From the NCBI GenBank assembly GCA_950097015.1, contig CATNEN010000026.1, positions 1,344,001 through 1,408,000 of the forward strand: a DNA stretch of 64,000 nucleotides, read 5' to 3'. Both the position numbers and the translations under genes were made by a program. A model generated the notes under the pieces. The model was given only the letters and a program-made list of their open reading frames with translations. It did not search any database and had not been told where the DNA came from. Each line of letters opens with the position of its first letter. The first letter of the stretch is position 1. Shown piece by piece: positions 26,001 to 38,000 of the stretch. Source of the DNA: Macrostomum hystrix. Lineage: Eukaryota; Platyhelminthes; Macrostomidae.

Positions 26001-29000
26001 GGTCACAATAGTGGGCCGAAAGTGGGCTGAATTGGACATTCGGCTCGTTATATGGGCCAATTATTAATGGGCTCTTAATGGGCCTATGTGGGCCACTTGT
26101 TGGCCCATCTATATGTGGGCCGAAACTGGGCAAAAAGCCCGCAAATTGGGCTAAAAGGCACTGGCCCACTGTTGGCCCACTGAAAAGCCCATACTTGCAT
26201 GAAAAAAGCCCTTTGGTTTGGCAACCGGGTCTATCTAGTAGATCTATCAATCAGCATCCACATCTATCTAGTAGATCTATCAATCAGCATCTACATTTAT
26301 CTTGTAATCTTGTTTATCTTGTAGATTAATCAATCGGAATCAACATTTATATTCTAGACCTATTTATCAATCAGGATCTAGTTTTTATCTATAGTAAATA
26401 TCTATAGAATAATCTTGTAGATCTAGACCTATATCTATAGATCCAACACAAGTGTCAAGCCATCGCCCACCTTGGCTGCAGACTAGGATCGGCCAGCATG
26501 TCAGCCTCCTCTTTGCACACTACTGTGAGTAGGCAGCGCAGGAAGCGGTCTGCGTCAACTCGACTGTTTGGCGAAGTCTCTAGCGAGGCCAACAGACGCC
26601 TGTCGCAGATCAGCGAATCCACCAGCAGATTAACCAGGAATTGGTAGCGGGCATTCGGCTGTTCCATGATGTCATGCAGTGCAGCGGCTCGCTCTGTTGA
26701 CGTTGGCAACAGTAGGCGCCAGGCCTTCTCTAGGCAGGCCTGGGCGCTGCGTTGGATGCCGGAATAGCCGGCTAGGCCGCCTGTGGCCAGGTGCACAATG
26801 GCTGACTTCAGCTGAGCGGCCGTGTCCGCGGACAGCCTGTTTTGGGTGTGAAAAAATGTCTCATATAACAATAAAACAAAAATTATAATTATAATTATAT
26901 TATATTATAATAATAATAATAATTATTATTATTATTATTATTGATTACACCTGCCCTAACTGCCAAAACTGCAGCCGACAGCACAACAGCAGCAATTGCG
27001 CAGCGCATCTGAAGGCTGCGTACGACTGTTCAGTCCATGGACTGGGGGGACGCCACGACCACCCTCAATCGTTTACATTATGGGTACAATGCTGGTACCT
27101 ATTTAATTGCTGAGTGAACTGAAGCAATGCAGAGTTGAATGTCTTGCTAAACGACACAGTTTGTTTTAGTGGGGTCGGGAATCGAACCCCCGACCTTCAA
27201 GTCGTGAGTCCGACACTCTAACCACTAGGCTATAAGCCCACGCTGCGGGGTTGCTCAACTCTTCAGCAGCTTCTGTTTATTTAATTAATACACTTACCAT
27301 ACTACTCATCCGATTTTTAGACACTTTAACTAGCAAGTTTTGCCCCCCTTCGGGGAGCAGAAATACTTTTAATTCGTCTAGTATATACTTTTTAGCAGCT
27401 GAATTTACAGCTTTTTAAAGCTACAATGAACCCCCAGTTGACAATGATCCCCCAGTTGACAATGATCCCCCAGTTGACAATGAACCCCCAGTTGACAACG
27501 ATCCCACAGTTGACAATGATCCCCCATTTGACAATGATCCCCCAGTTGACAATGATCCCACAGTTAACAATGATCCCCCAGTTGACAAAGATCCCCCAGT
27601 TCACAATGATCACCCAGTTGATGATGATCCCCCAGTTGATGATGATCCCCCAGTTGACAATGAACCCCCAGTTGACAATGAACCCCCAGTTGACAACGAT
27701 CCCACAGTTGACAATGATCCCCCATTTGACAATGATCCCCCAGTTGACAATGATCCCACAGTTGACAATGATCCCCCAGTTGACAATGATCCCCCAGTTG
27801 ACAATGATCCCCCAGTTAACAAAGATCCCCCAGTTCACAATGATCCCCCAGTTGATGAAGTCTCCCCATTGATGATGATCCCCAGTTAACAATGTTCCTC
27901 CATTTGACAATGTTCCCCCAGTTGACAATGATCCCCCAGTTGATGATGATCACCCAGTTGACAATGATCCCCCAGTTGATGATGATCCCCCAGTTGACAA
28001 TGAACCCCCAGTTGACAATGAACCCCCAGTTGACAACGATCCCACAGTTGACAATGATCCCCCATTTGACAATGATCCCCCAGTTGACAATGATCCCACA
28101 GTTGGCAATGATCCCCCAGTTGACAAAGATCCCCCAGTTCACAATGATCACCCAGTTGATGATGATCCCCCAGTTGATGATGATCCCCCAGTTGAAAATG
28201 ATCCCCCAGTTGACAATGATCCCCCATTTGACAATGATCCCCCAGTTGACAATGATCCCCCAGTTAACAAAGATCCCCCAGTTCACAATGATCCCCCAGT
28301 TGATGAAGTCTCCCAATTGATGATGATCCCCAGTTAACAATGTTCCTCCATTTGACAATGTTCCCCCAGTTAACAATGATCCCCCAGTTAATGATGATTC
28401 CCCAGTTGAAAATGATCCCCCAGTTGACAATGATCCCCCAGTTGAGAATGATCCCCCAGTTGACAATGATCCCCCAGTTAACAAAGATCCCCCAGTTCAC
28501 AATGATCCCCCAGTTGATGAAGTCTCCCCATTGATGATGATCCCTAGTTAACAATGTTCCTCCAGTTGACAATGTTCCCCCAGTTGACAATGATCCCCCA
28601 GTTGATGATGATCCCCCAGTTGACAATGATCCCCAGTTGACAATGATCCCCCAGTTGACAATGATCCCCCAGTTGACAATGATCCCGCCGGTTGACAATG
28701 ATCCCACAGTTGACAATGAACCCCCAGTTGACAATGATCCCCCAGTTGATGAATGATCCCCCAGTTGACAATGGTCCCCCAGTTGACAATGATCCCCCAG
28801 TTGACAATGAACCCCCAGTTGACAACGATCCCCCAGTTGACAATGATCCCCCAGTTGACAATGATCCCCCAGTTGACAATGATCCCACAGTATACAATGA
28901 TCCCCCAGTTGACAAAGATCCCCCAGTTCTCAATGATCCCCCAGTTGATGATGATCCCCAGTTGATGATGATTCCCCAGTTGACAATTATCCCCCAGTTG

Positions 29001-32000
29001 ACCATTACCCCCCACTTGACAATGATCTCTCAGTTCACAATGATCCCCCAGTTGACAATGATCCCCCAGTTGACAATGAACCCCCAGTTGACAATGAACC
29101 CCCAGTTGACAAAGATCCCCCAGTTGACAATGATCCCCCATTTGACAATGATCCCCCAGTTGACAATGATCCCCCAGTTGACAATGATCCCCCGGTTGAC
29201 ATTGATCCCCCAGTCGACAATTATCCCCCAGTTTACCATGATCCCCCAGTTCACCATGATCCCCATTTTGATGATGACTCCCCAGTTGACGTTGATTTTT
29301 CAAACAGGTTAGCCAAGATTCAAACTCAGGTTTCGCCATGTTTTAAACCCTGGTGGGCTATGATTCAAACTCTCGTTTTGCCATGATTCAGACTCTGGTT
29401 GGCTATGATTCAAACTCTGGTTTAGCCATGATTCAGACGCTGGTTTAGCCATGATTCAGACGCTGGTTTAGCCATGATTGAAACTCTGGTTTAGCCATGA
29501 TTCAAACTCTGGTTTAGCCATGATTCAGACGCTGGTTTAGCCATGATTCAGACTCTAGTTTAGCCATGATTCAGACTCTAGGTTTAGCCATGATTCAGAC
29601 TCTAGTTTAGCCATGATTCAGACTCTAGTTTAGCCATGATTCAGACTCTAGGTTTAGCCATGATTCAGACTCTGGTTTAGCCATGATTCAGACTCTATTT
29701 TAGCCATGATTCAGACTATGGTTTAGCCATGATTCAGACGCTGGTTTAGCCATGATTCAGACGCTGGTTTAGCCATGATTCAGACGCTGGTTTAGCCATG
29801 ATTGAAACTCTGGTTTAGCCATGATTCAAACTCTGGTTTAGCCATGATTCAGACGCTGGTTTAGCCATGATTCAGACTCTAGTTTAGCCATGATTCAGAC
29901 TCTGGTTTAGCCATGATTCAGACTCTGGTTTAGCCATGATTCAGACTCTATTTTAGCCATGATTCAGACTATGGTTTAGCCATGATTCAGACTCCAGTTT
30001 TGCCATGATTCAGACTCTGGTTTAGCCATGATTCAGACTCTGGTTTAGCCATGATTCAGACTCTGGTTAAGCCATGATTCAGACTCTGGTTTAGCCATGA
30101 TTTAAATTCTGGTTAAGCCATGATTCAGACTCTGGTTTAGCCATGATTCAAACTCTGGTTAAGCCATGATTCGAACTCTGGTTTAGCCATGATTCAAACT
30201 CTGGTTTAGCCATGATTCAAACTCTGGTTTAGCCATGATTCAGACGCTGGTTTAGCCATGATTCAGACTCTAGTTTAGCCATGATTCAGACTCTGGTTTA
30301 GCCATGATTCAGACTCTAGTTTAGCCATGATTCAGACTCTGGTTTAGCCATGATTCAGACTATAGTTTAGCCATGATTCAGACTCTGGTTTAGCCATGAT
30401 TCAGACTCTATTTTAGCCATGATTCAGACTCTGGTTTAGCCATGATTCAGACTCTATTTTAGCCATGATTCAGACTATGGTTTAGCCATGATTCAGACTC
30501 CAGGTTTAGCCATGATTCAGACTCTAGTTTAGCCATGATTCAGACTCTGGTTTAGCCATGATTCAGACTCTGTTTAAGCCATGATTCAGACTCTGGTTTA
30601 GCCATGATTCAAATTCTGGTTAAGCCATGATTCAGACTCTGGTTTAGCCATGATTCAGACTCTAGTTTAGCCATGATTCAGACTCTGGTTTAGCCATGAT
30701 TCAGACTCTATTTTAGCCATGCTTCAGACTATGGTTTAGCCATGATTCAGACTCCAGGTTTAGCCATGATTCAGACTCTGGTTTAGCCATGATTCAGACT
30801 CTGGTTTAGCCATGATTCAGACTCTGGTTAAGCCATGATTCAGACTCTGGTTTAGCCATGATTCAGACTCTGGTTTAGCCATGATTCAGACGCTGGTTTA
30901 GCCATGATTCAGACTCTGGTTTAGCCATGATTCAGACTCCAGTTTAGCCATGATTCAAGCTCATGGCTAAACCATGGTTTAGCCATGATTCAGACGCTGG
31001 TTTAGCCATGATTCAGACTCTAGTTTAGCCATGATTCAGACTCTGGTTTAGCCATGATTCAGACTCTAGTTTAGCCATGATTCAGACTCTGGTTTAGCCA
31101 TGATTCAGACTCTAGTTTAGCCATGATTCAGACTCTGGTTTAGCCATGATTCAGACTCTATTTTAGCCATGCTTCAGACTATGGTTTAGCCATGATTCAG
31201 ACTCCAGTTTAGCCATGATTCAGACTCTGGTTTAGCCATGATTCAGACTCTGGTTTAGCCATGATTCAGACTCTGGTTTAGCCATGATTCAGACGCTGGT
31301 TTAGCCATGATTCAGACTCTAGTTTAGCCATGATTCAGACTCTGGTTTAGCCATGATTCAGACTCTGGTTTAGCCATGATTCAAACTCTGGTTAAGCCAT
31401 GATTCAAACTCTGGTTTAGCCATGATTCAAACTCTGGTTTAGCCATGATTCAGACGCTGGTTTAGCCATGATTCAGACTCTGGTTTAGCCATGATTCAGA
31501 CTATGGTTTAGCCATGATTCAGACTATGGTTTAGCCATGATTCAAACTCTGGTTTAGCCATGATTCAGACTCTAGTTTAGCCATGATTCAGACTCTGGTT
31601 TAGCCATGATTCAGACTCTATTTTAGCCATGATTCAGACTATGGTTTAGCCATGATTCAGACGCTGGTTTAGCCATGATTCAGACGCTGGTTTAGCCATG
31701 ATTCAGACGCTGGTTTAGCCATGATTGAAACTCTGGTTTAGCCATGATTCAAACTCTGGTTTAGCCATGATTCAGACGCTGGTTTAGCCATGATTCAGAC
31801 TCTAGTTTAGCCATGATTCAGACTCTGGTTTAGCCATGATTCAGACTCTAGTTTAGCCATGATTCAGACTCTGGTTTAGCCATGATTCAGACTCTATTTT
31901 AGCCATGATTCAGACTATGGTTTAGCCATGATTCAGACTCCAGTTTTGCCATGATTCAGACTCTGGTTTAGCCATGATTCAGACTCTGGTTTAGCCATGA

Positions 32001-35000
32001 TTCAGACTCTGGTTAAGCCATGATTCAGACTCTGGTTTAGCCATGATTTAAATTCTGGTTAAGCCATGATTCAGACTCTGGTTTAGCCATGATTCAAACT
32101 CTGGTTAAGCCATGATTCAAACTCTGGTTTAGCCATGATTCAAACTCTGGTTTAGCCATGATTCAGACGCTGGTTTAGCCATGATTCAGACTCTAGTTTA
32201 GCCATGATTCAGACTCTGGTTTAGCCATGATTCAGACTCTAGTTTAGCCATGATTCAGACTCTGGTTTAGCCATGATTCAGACTCTAGTTTAGCCATGAT
32301 TCAGACTCTGGTTTAGCCATGATTCAGACTCTATTTTAGCCATGATTCAGACTCTGGTTTAGCCATGATTCAGACTCTATTTTAGCCATGATTCAGACTA
32401 TGGTTTAGCCATGATTCAGACTCCAGTTTTAGCCATGATTCAGACTCTGGTTTAGCCATGATTCAGACTCTGGTTTAGCCATGATTCAGACTCTGTTTAA
32501 GCCATGATTCAGACTCTGGTTTAGCCATGATTTAAATTCTGGTTAAGCCATGATTCAGACTCTGGTTTAGCCATGATTCAGACTCTAGTTTAGCCATGAT
32601 TCAGACTCTGGTTTAGCCATGATTCAGACTCTATTTTAGCCATGCTTCAGACTATGGTTTAGCCATGATTCAGACTCCAGTTTTGCCATGATTCAGACTC
32701 TGGTTTAGCCATGATTCAGACTCTGGTTTAGCCATGATTCAGACTCTGGTTAAGCCATGATTCAGACTCTGGTTTAGCCATGATTCAGACTCTGGTTTAG
32801 CCATGATTCAGACGCTGGTTTAGCCATGATTCAGACTCTGGTTTAGCCATGATTCAGACTCCAGTTTAGCCATGATTCAAGCTCATGGCTAAACCATGGT
32901 TTAGCCATGATTCAGACGCTGGTTTAGCCATGATTCAGACTCTAGGTTTAGCCATGATTCAGACTCTGGTTTAGCCATGATTCAGACTCTAGTTTAGCCA
33001 TGATTCAGACTCTGGTTTAGCCATGATTCAGACTCTAGTTTAGCCATGATTCAGACTCTGGTTTAGCCATGATTCAGACTCTATTTTAGCCATGCTTCAG
33101 ACTATGGTTTAGCCATGATTCAGACTCCAGTTTTAGCCATGATTCAGACTCTGGTTTAGCCATGATTCAGACTCTGGTTTAGCCATGATTCAGACTCTGG
33201 TTTAGCCATGATTCAGACGCTGGTTTAGCCATGATTCAGACTCTAGGTTTAGCCATGATTCAGACTCTGGTTTAGCCATGATTCAGACTCTGGTTTTAGC
33301 CATGATTCAAACTCTGGTTAAGCCATGATTCAAACTCTGGTTTAGCCATGATTCAAACTCTGGTTTAGCCATGATTCAGACGCTGGTTTAGCCATGATTC
33401 AGACTCTGGTTTAGCCATGATTCAGACTATGGTTTAGCCATGATTCAGACTATGGTTTAGCCATGATTCAAACTCTGGTTTAGCCATGATTCAGACTCTA
33501 GTTTAGCCATGATTCAGACTCTGGTTTAGCCATGATTCAGACTCTATTTTAGCCATGATTCAGACTATGGTTTAGCCATGATTCAGACGCTGGTTTAGCC
33601 ATGATTCAGACGCTGGTTTAGCCATGATTCAGACGCTGGTTTAGCCATGATTGAAACTCTGGTTTAGCCATGATTCAAACTCTGGTTTAGCCATGATTCA
33701 GACGCTGGTTTAGCCATGATTCAGACTCTAGTTTAGCCATGATTCAGACTCTGGTTTAGCCATGATTCAGACTCTAGTTTAGCCATGATTCAGACTCTGG
33801 TTTAGCCATGATTCAGACTCTATTTTAGCCATGCTTCAGACTATGGTTTAGCCATGATTCAGACTCCAGTTTTGCCATGATTCAGACTCTGGTTTAGCCA
33901 TGATTCAGACTCTGGTTAAGCCATGATTCAGACTCTGGTTTAGCCATGATTTAAATTCTGGTTAAGCCATGATTCAGACGCTGGTTTAGCCATGATTCAG
34001 ACTCTAGTTTAGCCATGATTCAGACTCTGGTTTAGCCATGATTCAGACTCTAGTTTAGCCATGATTCAGACTCTGGTTTAGCCATGATTCAGACTCTAGT
34101 TTAGCCATGATTCAGACTCTGGTTTAGCCATGATTCAGACTCTATTTTAGCCATGATTCAGACTCTGGTTTAGCCATGATTCAGACTCTATTTTAGCCAT
34201 GATTCAGACTATGGTTTAGCCATGATTCAGACTCCAGTTTTGCCATGATTCAGACTCTGGTTTAGCCATGATTCAGACTCTGGTTTAGCCATGATTCAGA
34301 CTCTGTTTAAGCCATGATTCAGACTCTGGTTTAGCCATGATTTAAATTCTGGTTAAGCCATGATTCAGACTCTGGTTTAGCCATGATTCAGACTCTAGTT
34401 TAGCCATGATTCAGACTCTGGTTTAGCCATGATTCAGACTCTATTTTAGCCATGCTTCAGACTATGGTTTAGCCATGATTCAGACTCCAGTTTTGCCATG
34501 ATTCAGACTCTGGTTTAGCCATGATTCAGACTCTGGTTTAGCCATGATTCAGACTCTGGTTAAGCCATGATTCAGACTCTGGTTTAGCCATGATTCAGAC
34601 TCTGGTTTAGCCATGATTCAGACGCTGGTTTAGCCATGATTCAGACTCTGGTTTAGCCATGATTCAGACTCCAGTTTAGCCATGATTCAGACTCTGGTTT
34701 AGCCATGATTCAGACTCTAGTTTAGCCATGATTCAGACTCTGGTTTAGCCATGATTCAGACTCTAGTTTAGCCATGATTCAGACTCTGGTTTAGCCATGA
34801 TTCAGACTCTGGTTTAGCCATGATTCAGACTCTAGTTTAGCCATGATTCAGACTCTGGTTTAGCCATGATTCAGACTCTAGTTTAGCCATGATTCAGACT
34901 CTGGTTTAGCCATGATTCAGACTCTATTTTAGCCATGATTCAGACTCTGGTTTAGCCATGATTCAGACTCTATTTTAGCCATGATTCAGACTATGGTTTA

Positions 35001-38000
35001 GCCATGATTCAGACGCTGGTTTAGCCATGATTCAGACGCTGGTTTAGCCATGATTCAGACGCTGGTTTAGCCATGATTGAAACTCTGGTTTAGCCATGAT
35101 TCAAACTCTGGTTTAGCCATGATTCAGACGCTGGTTTAGCCATGATTCAGACTCTAGTTTAGCCATGATTCAGACTCTGGTTTAGCCATGATTCAGACTC
35201 TAGTTTAGCCATGATTCAGACTCTGGTTTAGCCATGATTCAGACTCTATTTTAGCCATGCTTCAGACTATGGTTTAGCCATGATTCAGACTCTAGTTTAG
35301 CCATGATTCAGACTCTGGTTTAGCCATGATTCAGACTCTGGTTTAGCCATGATTCAGACTCTAGTTTAGCCATGATTCAGACTCTGGTTTAGCCATGATT
35401 CAGACTATGGTTTAGCCATGATTCAAACTCTGGTTTAGCCATGATTCAGACTCTAGTTTAGCCATGATTCAGACTCTGGTTTAGCCATGATTCAGACTCT
35501 ATTTTAGCCATGATTCAGACTATGGTTTAGCCATGATTCAGACGCTGGTTTAGCCATGATTCAGACGCTGGTTTAGCCATGATTGAAACTCTGGTTTAGC
35601 CATGATTCAAACTCTGGTTTAGCCATGATTCAGACGCTGGTTTAGCCATGATTCAGACTCTAGTTTAGCCATGATTCAGACTCTGGTTTAGCCATGATTC
35701 AGACTCTAGTTTAGCCATGATTCAGACTCTGGTTTAGCCATGATTCAGACTCTATTTTAGCCATGCTTCAGACTATGGTTTAGCCATGATTCAGACTCCA
35801 GTTTTGCCATGATTCAGACTCTGGTTTAGCCATGATTCAGACTCTGGTTTAGCCATGATTCAGACTCTGGTTAAGCCATGATTCAGACTCTGGTTTAGCC
35901 ATGATTTAAATTCTGGTTAAGCCATGATTCAGACTCTGGTTTAGCCATGATTCAAACTCTGGTTAAGCCATGATTCAAACTCTGGTTTAGCCATGATTCA
36001 AACTCTGGTTTAGCCATGATTCAGACGCTGGTTTAGCCATGATTCAGACTCTAGTTTAGCCATGATTCAGACTCTGGTTTAGCCATGATTCAGACTCTAG
36101 TTTAGCCATGATTCAGACTCTGGTTTAGCCATGATTCAGACTCTAGTTTAGCCATGATTCAGACTCTGGTTTAGCCATGATTCAGACTCTATTTTAGCCA
36201 TGATTCAGACTCTGGTTTAGCCATGATTCAGACTCTATTTTAGCCATGATTCAGACTATGGTTTAGCCATGATTCAGACTCCAGTTTTGCCATGATTCAG
36301 ACTCTGGTTTAGCCATGATTCAGACTCTGGTTTAGCCATGATTCAGACTCTGTTTAAGCCATGATTCAGACTCTGGTTTAGCCATGATTTAAATTCTGGT
36401 TAAGCCATGATTCAGACTCTGGTTTAGCCATGATTCAGACTCTAGTTTAGCCATGATTCAGACTCTGGTTTAGCCATGATTCAGACTCTATTTTAGCCAT
36501 GCTTCAGACTATGGTTTAGCCATGATTCAGACTCTGGTTTAGCCATGATTCAGACTCTATTTTAGCCATGCTTCAGACTATGGTTTAGCCATGATTCAGA
36601 CTCCAGTTTTGCCATGATTCAGACTCTGGTTTAGCCATGATTCAGACTCTGGTTTAGCCATGATTCAGACTCTGGTTTAGCCATGATTCAGACGCTGGTT
36701 TAGCCATGATTCAGACTCTAGTTTAGCCATGATTCAGACTCTGGTTTAGCCATGATTCAGACTCTGGTTTTGCCATGATTCAAACTCTGGTTAAGCCATG
36801 ATTCAAACTCTGGTTTAGCCATGATTCAAACTCTGGTTTAGCCATGATTCAGACGCTGGTTTAGCCATGATTCAGACTCTGGTTTAGCCATGATTCAGAC
36901 TATGGTTTAGCCATGATTCAGACTATGGTTTAGCCATGATTCAAACTCTGGTTTAGCCATGATTCAGACTCTAGTTTAGCCATGATTCAGACTCTGGTTT
37001 AGCCATGATTCAGACTCTATTTTAGCCATGATTCAGACTATGGTTTAGCCATGATTCAGACGCTGGTTTAGCCATGATTCAGACGCTGGTTTAGCCATGA
37101 TTCAGACGCTGGTTTAGCCATGATTGAAACTCTGGTTTAGCCATGATTCAAACTCTGGTTTAGCCATGATTCAGACGCTGGTTTAGCCATGATTCAGACT
37201 CTAGTTTAGCCATGATTCAGACTCTGGTTTAGCCATGATTCAGACTCTAGTTTAGCCATGATTCAGACTCTGGTTTAGCCATGATTCAGACTCTATTTTA
37301 GCCATGCTTCAGACTATGGTTTAGCCATGATTCAGACTCCAGTTTTGCCATGATTCAGACTCTGGTTTAGCCATGATTCAGACTCTGGTTAAGCCATGAT
37401 TCAGACTCTGGTTTAGCCATGATTTAAATTCTGGTTAAGCCATGATTCAGACGCTGGTTTAGCCATGATTCAGACTCTAGTTTAGCCATGATTCAGACTC
37501 TGGTTTAGCCATGATTCAGACTCTAGTTTAGCCATGATTCAGACTCTGGTTTAGCCATGATTCAGACTCTAGTTTAGCCATGATTCAGACTCTGGTTTAG
37601 CCATGATTCAGACTCTATTTTAGCCATGATTCAGACTCTGGTTTAGCCATGATTCAGACTCTATTTTAGCCATGATTCAGACTATGGTTTAGCCATGATT
37701 CAGACTCCAGTTTTGCCATGATTCAGACTCTGGTTTAGCCATGATTCAGACTCTGGTTTAGCCATGATTCAGACTCTGTTTAAGCCATGATTCAGACTCT
37801 GGTTTAGCCATGATTTAAATTCTGGTTAAGCCATGATTCAGACTCTGGTTTAGCCATGATTCAGACTCTAGTTTAGCCATGATTCAGACTCTGGTTTAGC
37901 CATGATTCAGACTCTATTTTAGCCATGCTTCAGACTATGGTTTAGCCATGATTCAGACTCCAGTTTTGCCATGATTCAGACTCTGGTTTAGCCATGATTC

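Larger units (their letters stand above)
19365..26229. mobile_element. 6.9 kb TIR element with inverted subterminal arrays and cargo genes
   Basis: The left end CCCGGTTGCCAAA (19,365-19,377) is matched by a perfect inverted copy at 26,217-26,229. Both ends are flanked by TCT (19,362-19,364 and 26,230-26,232). Removing the element plus one TCT restores the 33-bp host repeat, which is direct evidence of insertion. GGCCCAC/GTGGGCC motifs crowd both subterminal regions. Two arrays of the same 24-bp unit lie in opposite orientation (19,640-20,930 and 24,140-25,950) and enclose about 3.2 kb with a BEN-domain gene and a CtIP-like reading frame, both minus strand. No transposase motif is seen. A 3-bp duplication is known for several superfamilies (PIF/Harbinger, CACTA, Zator, Academ); the termini do not let me choose. 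Confidence 0.8.

Noticed and set aside
24097-26250. Open frames of 380-717 codons on both strands over the 24-bp array
   Set aside because: A 24-bp stop-free repeat leaves several frames open on both strands; pure repeat artefact.
27392-29339. Repeat proteins with VDNDPP or LGDHCQ units
   Set aside because: 18-bp satellite open in multiple frames on both strands; no flanking exon signals.
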